Source: Opitutaceae bacterium (GTDB lineage: Bacteria > Verrucomicrobiota > Verrucomicrobiia > Opitutales > Opitutaceae). Taken from it: DNA of 9,509 nucleotides. The notes beneath the pieces are model-generated. The model ran no database searches. It had not been told where the DNA came from and worked only from the letters and a program-made list of their open reading frames with translations. Of the stretch, positions 6,777 through 9,509 are shown piece after piece (the first letter of the stretch is position 1; each line of letters begins with the position of its first letter). Position numbers and translations under genes: made by a program. The stretch spans positions 1 to 9,509 of the forward strand of contig SYDD01000075.1 in the NCBI GenBank assembly GCA_005786775.1. Direction: 5' to 3'.

Positions 6777-6866
6777 GGGCGGAGGCTGGCCGGCCGACCG
6801 CGCGAAGGCGAGCCCGACCGGGCTCACGGCTTGCCACCCGGGGGCCCTGCCGGTTCAGATGCGGGG
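6777..6866. promoter_or_regulatory. Divergent promoter region between the membrane protein and rnhB
   Basis: These 90 bases separate two divergent starts and must hold, or lie next to, promoters for both. They contain a 16-nt inverted repeat, GAGCCC-GACC-GGGCTC at 6810-6825, near the middle, and an 8-nt palindrome GGCCGGCC further left. I cannot point to a clear -35/-10 pair on either strand. The inverted repeat could be an operator or a hairpin, and no regulator is identified. Confidence 0.4.
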
Positions 6867-7631
6867 ATGAAGCGCCGCCAACTCCGCGGCTTTGACCTCA
6901 AGCAGATCCAAGACGTTGCCCACCTCCTCGGCGTGGACGAGGTGGGGCGCGGCGCGTTTGCGGGACCGGTGGTCGCGGCCGCGGTGGGCGTTACGCGGGA
7001 GTTCCTGGAGGGTCGTTGGGCCATCGGCCGAGGCGGGCGGGTCAATGATTCGAAGCTGCTCACGGCCATCGAGCGCGAGGAGCTCTGGACGGAGTTTTCT
7101 ACTTTAGCGAACGAGGGCGTAATCGTGCTCCGGCTGGGCGTGGCCTCAGTGGCGGAGATCGCCCAGTACAATATCCTCGGAGCCACCAAGCTGGCGATGC
7201 GCCGGGCGCTCGAGGCCTGGCAGCCCCCCGAGGCCTTCGCCGCGGACCGGGACGAGCCGGACCTGTTTTCCAGCTTCGAGGAGCGGCGTTCGTTCGCCCC
7301 ACCGGTGTCGGCACGGATCCTGATCGATGGTCTGCGGCTGCGAGGATTCCCGTATCCCCACGTCGCCTTCGTGCGCGGCGACGCGCGCTCCCTCTGTATC
7401 GCGATGGCCTCCGTGGCCGCGAAGGTCACCCGAGACCGGTTGATGGTGGAGTTGGACGGCCGCCATCCTGGCTACGGCTTCGCGCAGCACAAGGGCTATG
7501 GCACCGAGCAGCACCGCGAGGCGGTCCTCCGGTTGGGCCGGTGTCCGGAACACCGGGAAGCTTTCCTGCGGAAGCTACTCGCGGAACGGGCCGATCCCGC
7601 GCAGATGAGTTTCCTCGAGCTGGACTCCTAA
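6867..7631 (+). CDS. rnhB: Ribonuclease HII
   Basis: A protein of 254 residues that cleaves the RNA strand of RNA-DNA hybrids and nicks at single ribonucleotides in DNA. The frame is open further upstream, but the ATG at 6867 (MKRRQLRGFD) fits the family; longer starts add only composition-driven sequence over the divergent promoter. Type 2 RNase H marks are GVDEVGRGAFAG (catalytic D24, E25 and the GRG substrate motif at 27-29), NDSKLLT (60-66), ILGATKLAMRRA, LIDG (D154), RGDARS (D172), SVAAKVTRDRLM and YGFAQHKGYGTEQH. All four metal-binding acidic residues are present. It is longer than E. coli RNase HII (198 residues), mainly because of an extra charged segment of about 26 residues (roughly 120-147) before LIDG, plus a few residues at the ends. 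The next gene starts 18 nt later on the same strand, so an operon is likely. Confidence 0.94.
   Translation: MKRRQLRGFDLKQIQDVAHLLGVDEVGRGAFAGPVVAAAVGVTREFLEGRWAIGRGGRVNDSKLLTAIEREELWTEFSTLANEGVIVLRLGVASVAEIAQYNILGATKLAMRRALEAWQPPEAFAADRDEPDLFSSFEERRSFAPPVSARILIDGLRLRGFPYPHVAFVRGDARSLCIAMASVAAKVTRDRLMVELDGRHPGYGFAQHKGYGTEQHREAVLRLGRCPEHREAFLRKLLAERADPAQMSFLELDS
7538..7556. repeat. 19-nt inverted repeat near the 3' end of rnhB
   Basis: CCGGTGT (7538-7544) and ACACCGG (7550-7556) are perfect inverted arms around the 5-nt spacer CCGGA. The element sits inside the rnhB coding frame, about 94 nt before the start of the downstream kinase gene, and no T-run follows. It could be an operator or RNA hairpin for the kinase, or chance in G+C rich coding DNA. 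Confidence 0.35.
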
Positions 7632-7649
7632 GCTGCCTCGCCGCGCACC

Positions 7650-8834
7650 ATGGCCGTAAAGAAACACTCCTCGCTCGATCGCGTCCTGGGCCGCCTCGAC
7701 ACGCTGGATTCGATCAACCTCGCCAACCTCGTGCAGCGCCTCGCTCGCGAGCGGGCGGTCTTCGAGGAAATCTTCAATACGCTCCAGGAGGGGATCCTGG
7801 TCATCCGCGATGACGGGACGATTGAGTACGCCAATGCCGCGGCGGAGCGGTTGGTGGGGCAGGGCGGGCAGGAAGTCGCGGGCCAGACGCTCTGGCGGCT
7901 AGTGCCCGGGCTGCGTAGCTCGCTCGGCGCGGCTTTCGAGCCGAACGGGGACGAATCCGCCGCGCCGGTTGCCTCGCGCGAGTTCGAGCTGACCTATCCC
8001 GAGCCGCGAGTGGTCCGACTCTACATGGTGCCGTTCCGCGGGGCGGGAGGCCGCGCGGCGCGGCGCTTTGCGGTCATCCTGACGGACGTCACGAAGGAGC
8101 GAGCGACCACCGAGGAACGGATCGAGAACGAGCGTACGTCCTCCATTCTGCTCCTCGCGGCGGGAGTCGCGCACGAGCTGGGTAATCCGCTGAATTCGTT
8201 GACCATCCACCTGCAGTTACTGGAACGCCGAATCCGCAAATTGGACGATGCTCGCGGCAAGGACCGCGAGGCGCTCGCGGAATCCCTTGCGGTCTGCCGC
8301 TCCGAAGTGGGCCGGCTGGACGGCATTATCAGCAATTTTCTCGAAGCAATCCGTCCTCGCCCGCCGGACCTCGTGGAGACTGATCTTGCGGAGATCCTTG
8401 CCGAGGTGTTGCGATTCCAGCACCGGGAGTTGGCCGACCGGGGCATCGCGGTGGAGGTCGAGGCGACCGGCCTTCCCCTCGTCCTCGCGGACCGCAATCA
8501 AATCAAGCAGGTTATCTTCAACGTCACCAAGAACGCGGCCGAGGCAATGCAGCCCGGCGGGCGCTTGCGAATCCGGGCGCGGACTGACGACGACCACGTC
8601 CTGCTCGTGTTTGACGACAGTGGCAGCGGGATTAAACCGGAGGATCTGGTGCGCCTGTTTGAGCCCTACCACACCACCAAACCGGGTGGCAACGGGTTAG
8701 GCTTGATGATTGCGCAACGCATCATGCGCGATCATGGCGGTCAGATCGGGATTGAGAGTCAAGAAGGGCGGGGGACCAGCGTTACCCTGCAGTTTCCGCG
8801 TAAGGACCGGAGGGTCCGGATGCTGGGCGCCTGA
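7650..8834 (+). CDS. Soluble PAS-domain sensor histidine kinase, NtrB/AtoS type
   Basis: A protein of 394 residues with no membrane helix or signal peptide, so it should act in the cytoplasm. Order: an N-terminal helical region (1-35), a PAS domain (about 36-150, with NTLQEGILVIRDDGTIEYAN), HisKA and HATPase_c. The H-box GVAHELGNPLNSL (H175) is of the H-E-L-x-N-P-L kind found in NtrB-like kinases, which usually pair with sigma-54 activators. ATP-binding boxes are NVTKNAAEAM (N291, N295), DDSGSGI (322-328), FEPYHTTK (337-344) and GNGLGL (347-352), so the kinase looks active. It follows rnhB by 18 nt. No response regulator gene is in the window, and the next gene is convergent, so any partner is encoded elsewhere. 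The stimulus is unknown; PAS domains bind varied ligands. Its stop TGA is directly followed by the opposing gene's stop. Confidence 0.92.
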   Translation: MAVKKHSSLDRVLGRLDTLDSINLANLVQRLARERAVFEEIFNTLQEGILVIRDDGTIEYANAAAERLVGQGGQEVAGQTLWRLVPGLRSSLGAAFEPNGDESAAPVASREFELTYPEPRVVRLYMVPFRGAGGRAARRFAVILTDVTKERATTEERIENERTSSILLLAAGVAHELGNPLNSLTIHLQLLERRIRKLDDARGKDREALAESLAVCRSEVGRLDGIISNFLEAIRPRPPDLVETDLAEILAEVLRFQHRELADRGIAVEVEATGLPLVLADRNQIKQVIFNVTKNAAEAMQPGGRLRIRARTDDDHVLLVFDDSGSGIKPEDLVRLFEPYHTTKPGGNGLGLMIAQRIMRDHGGQIGIESQEGRGTSVTLQFPRKDRRVRMLGA

Positions 8835-9509
8835 TCAGCGTTTGATCTGCTCAAAATCCTGGCGGAGCGAGCGGGCGAGCACGTTCTTCACCACCACGAT
8901 CTGCTTCTCCTTCCTCCCGCCGGCGCGCAGCGCCAAGACGAGGGGAATCTCGTCGCTGGTGACACCAAGTTGCGAGATCATCGGTTCCAAGACGCCGCTC
9001 GACCCCGGGGCGATCGTCAGCTTGGGTGGGCGAACCGCGAAGTTACCGAGGTCGGAATTCACGTCGGTGACCTCGATTTCCAAGGGGACGTCGCTTCGGT
9101 TCTCAAACGCGACTTTGAGGGTCACCGGGGGCATCGGGCTGCCGGCCGCCCGACGGGCGCGAGCTTGGCGGATGTAATCCTGCATCGCCTCCTTTTGTTC
9201 CTCTTCCGAGTCCCCGGCACCGCCAAGGTAATAGACTTCGCTGAAGGCGCCGGCGTCGTCCCGACGGCGTCTGCCTGGTTCGTCGAAAGCACCCTCCGGG
9301 GAGCCGGCTCGGCCCTTCGGGGAGCGAACGCCGCGATCAAAGCCCCGGCTGACCGTGGCGACGGCGGCAAGTTTGCCCTCCAAAAAGGCGGTTTCACCCC
9401 GCATCGCGACCGGGCGTTCCGCAGACTGGCTACGGGCGGCCTCCTCCAGCATCAGGTCCCGGGGGGCGGGCCCGGAGCCGCAGGCAGCGAGCAGCAGGGT
9501 GGCGCAACC
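8835..9509 (-). CDS. Putative lipoprotein of unknown function (5' end outside window)
   Basis: The frame runs on the minus strand from stop TGA (complement of 8835-8837) and is still open at the right edge, giving 224 residues in the window. An internal ATG at 9452 would give 205 residues, but the codons upstream of it read GCATLLLAACGSGPAPRDL, which is the end of a lipoprotein signal peptide with lipobox L-A-A-C (Cys codon at complement of 9480-9482). The true start therefore lies beyond 9509. After the acylated Cys comes G-S rather than Asp, which suggests outer-membrane sorting. Window residues about 29-125 are low-complexity, rich in R, G, E and A, and likely disordered. About 126-210 alternate as beta strands (VTLKVAFENRS, LEIEVTDVNS, IPLVLALRAGG, KQIVVVKNV), suggesting a small beta-sandwich. 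I recognise no family and no catalytic motif. Confidence 0.82.
   Translation of the reverse strand, partial: GCATLLLAACGSGPAPRDLMLEEAARSQSAERPVAMRGETAFLEGKLAAVATVSRGFDRGVRSPKGRAGSPEGAFDEPGRRRRDDAGAFSEVYYLGGAGDSEEEQKEAMQDYIRQARARRAAGSPMPPVTLKVAFENRSDVPLEIEVTDVNSDLGNFAVRPPKLTIAPGSSGVLEPMISQLGVTSDEIPLVLALRAGGRKEKQIVVVKNVLARSLRQDFEQIKR

Noticed and set aside
6777..6827. GTG start adding 17 residues to the membrane protein
   Set aside because: The added residues are polar and proline-rich, would weaken the N-terminal anchor pattern, and use the promoter region. ATG at 6776 is more natural.
6588..6866. A 93-residue N-terminal extension of RNase HII
   Set aside because: It overlaps the real coding region of the membrane protein on the other strand and the divergent promoter, and has no similarity to RNase HII. 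The ATG at 6867 starts just before the conserved domain.
1..9509. tRNA, rRNA, CRISPR, transposase, integrase, toxin-antitoxin or defence genes
   Set aside because: I looked for cloverleaf-like segments, regular short repeats and tell-tale protein motifs on both strands and found none.

Overview
The window is ordinary-looking bacterial chromosome with high G+C, dense genes, short gaps and several start/stop overlaps. The six-repeat ribosomal protein S1, the pstB-phoU-phoB-phoR block, the FGly-type sulfatase and the lack of Shine-Dalgarno sequences suggest a Gram-negative of the Verrucomicrobiota, most likely Opitutaceae-like. That placement rests on recognising protein sequence by eye and is not proven.

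Layout: (1) 1-2684 (+) is the 3' part of a phosphate-uptake and sensing operon: the end of pstB, then phoU, phoB and phoR. phoU and phoB overlap by 23 nt, and phoB and phoR share ATGA. (2) 2740-4293 (+) is an exported type I sulfatase 55 nt behind phoR, with no terminator between them. (3) 4294-4529 is a 236-nt gap that probably holds the promoter and leader of rpsA, with one good hairpin. (4) 4530-6200 (+) is rpsA, ending in a strong intrinsic terminator. (5) 6261-6776 (-) is a small membrane-anchored protein of unknown function, convergent with rpsA. (6) 6867-7631 (+) is ribonuclease HII with a family-atypical insertion, followed after 18 nt by a soluble PAS histidine kinase of NtrB type (7650-8834). 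(7) 8835-9509 (-) is a lipoprotein of unknown function cut by the window edge. Its stop codon abuts the kinase stop codon with no base between (TGATCA).

How the genes work together: PstB powers phosphate import. PhoU links transporter state to the PhoR kinase, and PhoR phosphorylates PhoB. The sulfatase behind them may be co-transcribed and might release ester-bound anions under phosphate control, but this is inference. rpsA and rnhB are housekeeping genes for translation and genome maintenance. The second kinase has no regulator beside it.

I found no RNA genes, CRISPR array, insertion sequence, prophage or defence system. The more interesting points are small: the general lack of Shine-Dalgarno sites, the sulfatase attached to the Pho operon, the lipoprotein whose true start lies outside the window, two unknown proteins, and several inverted repeats.
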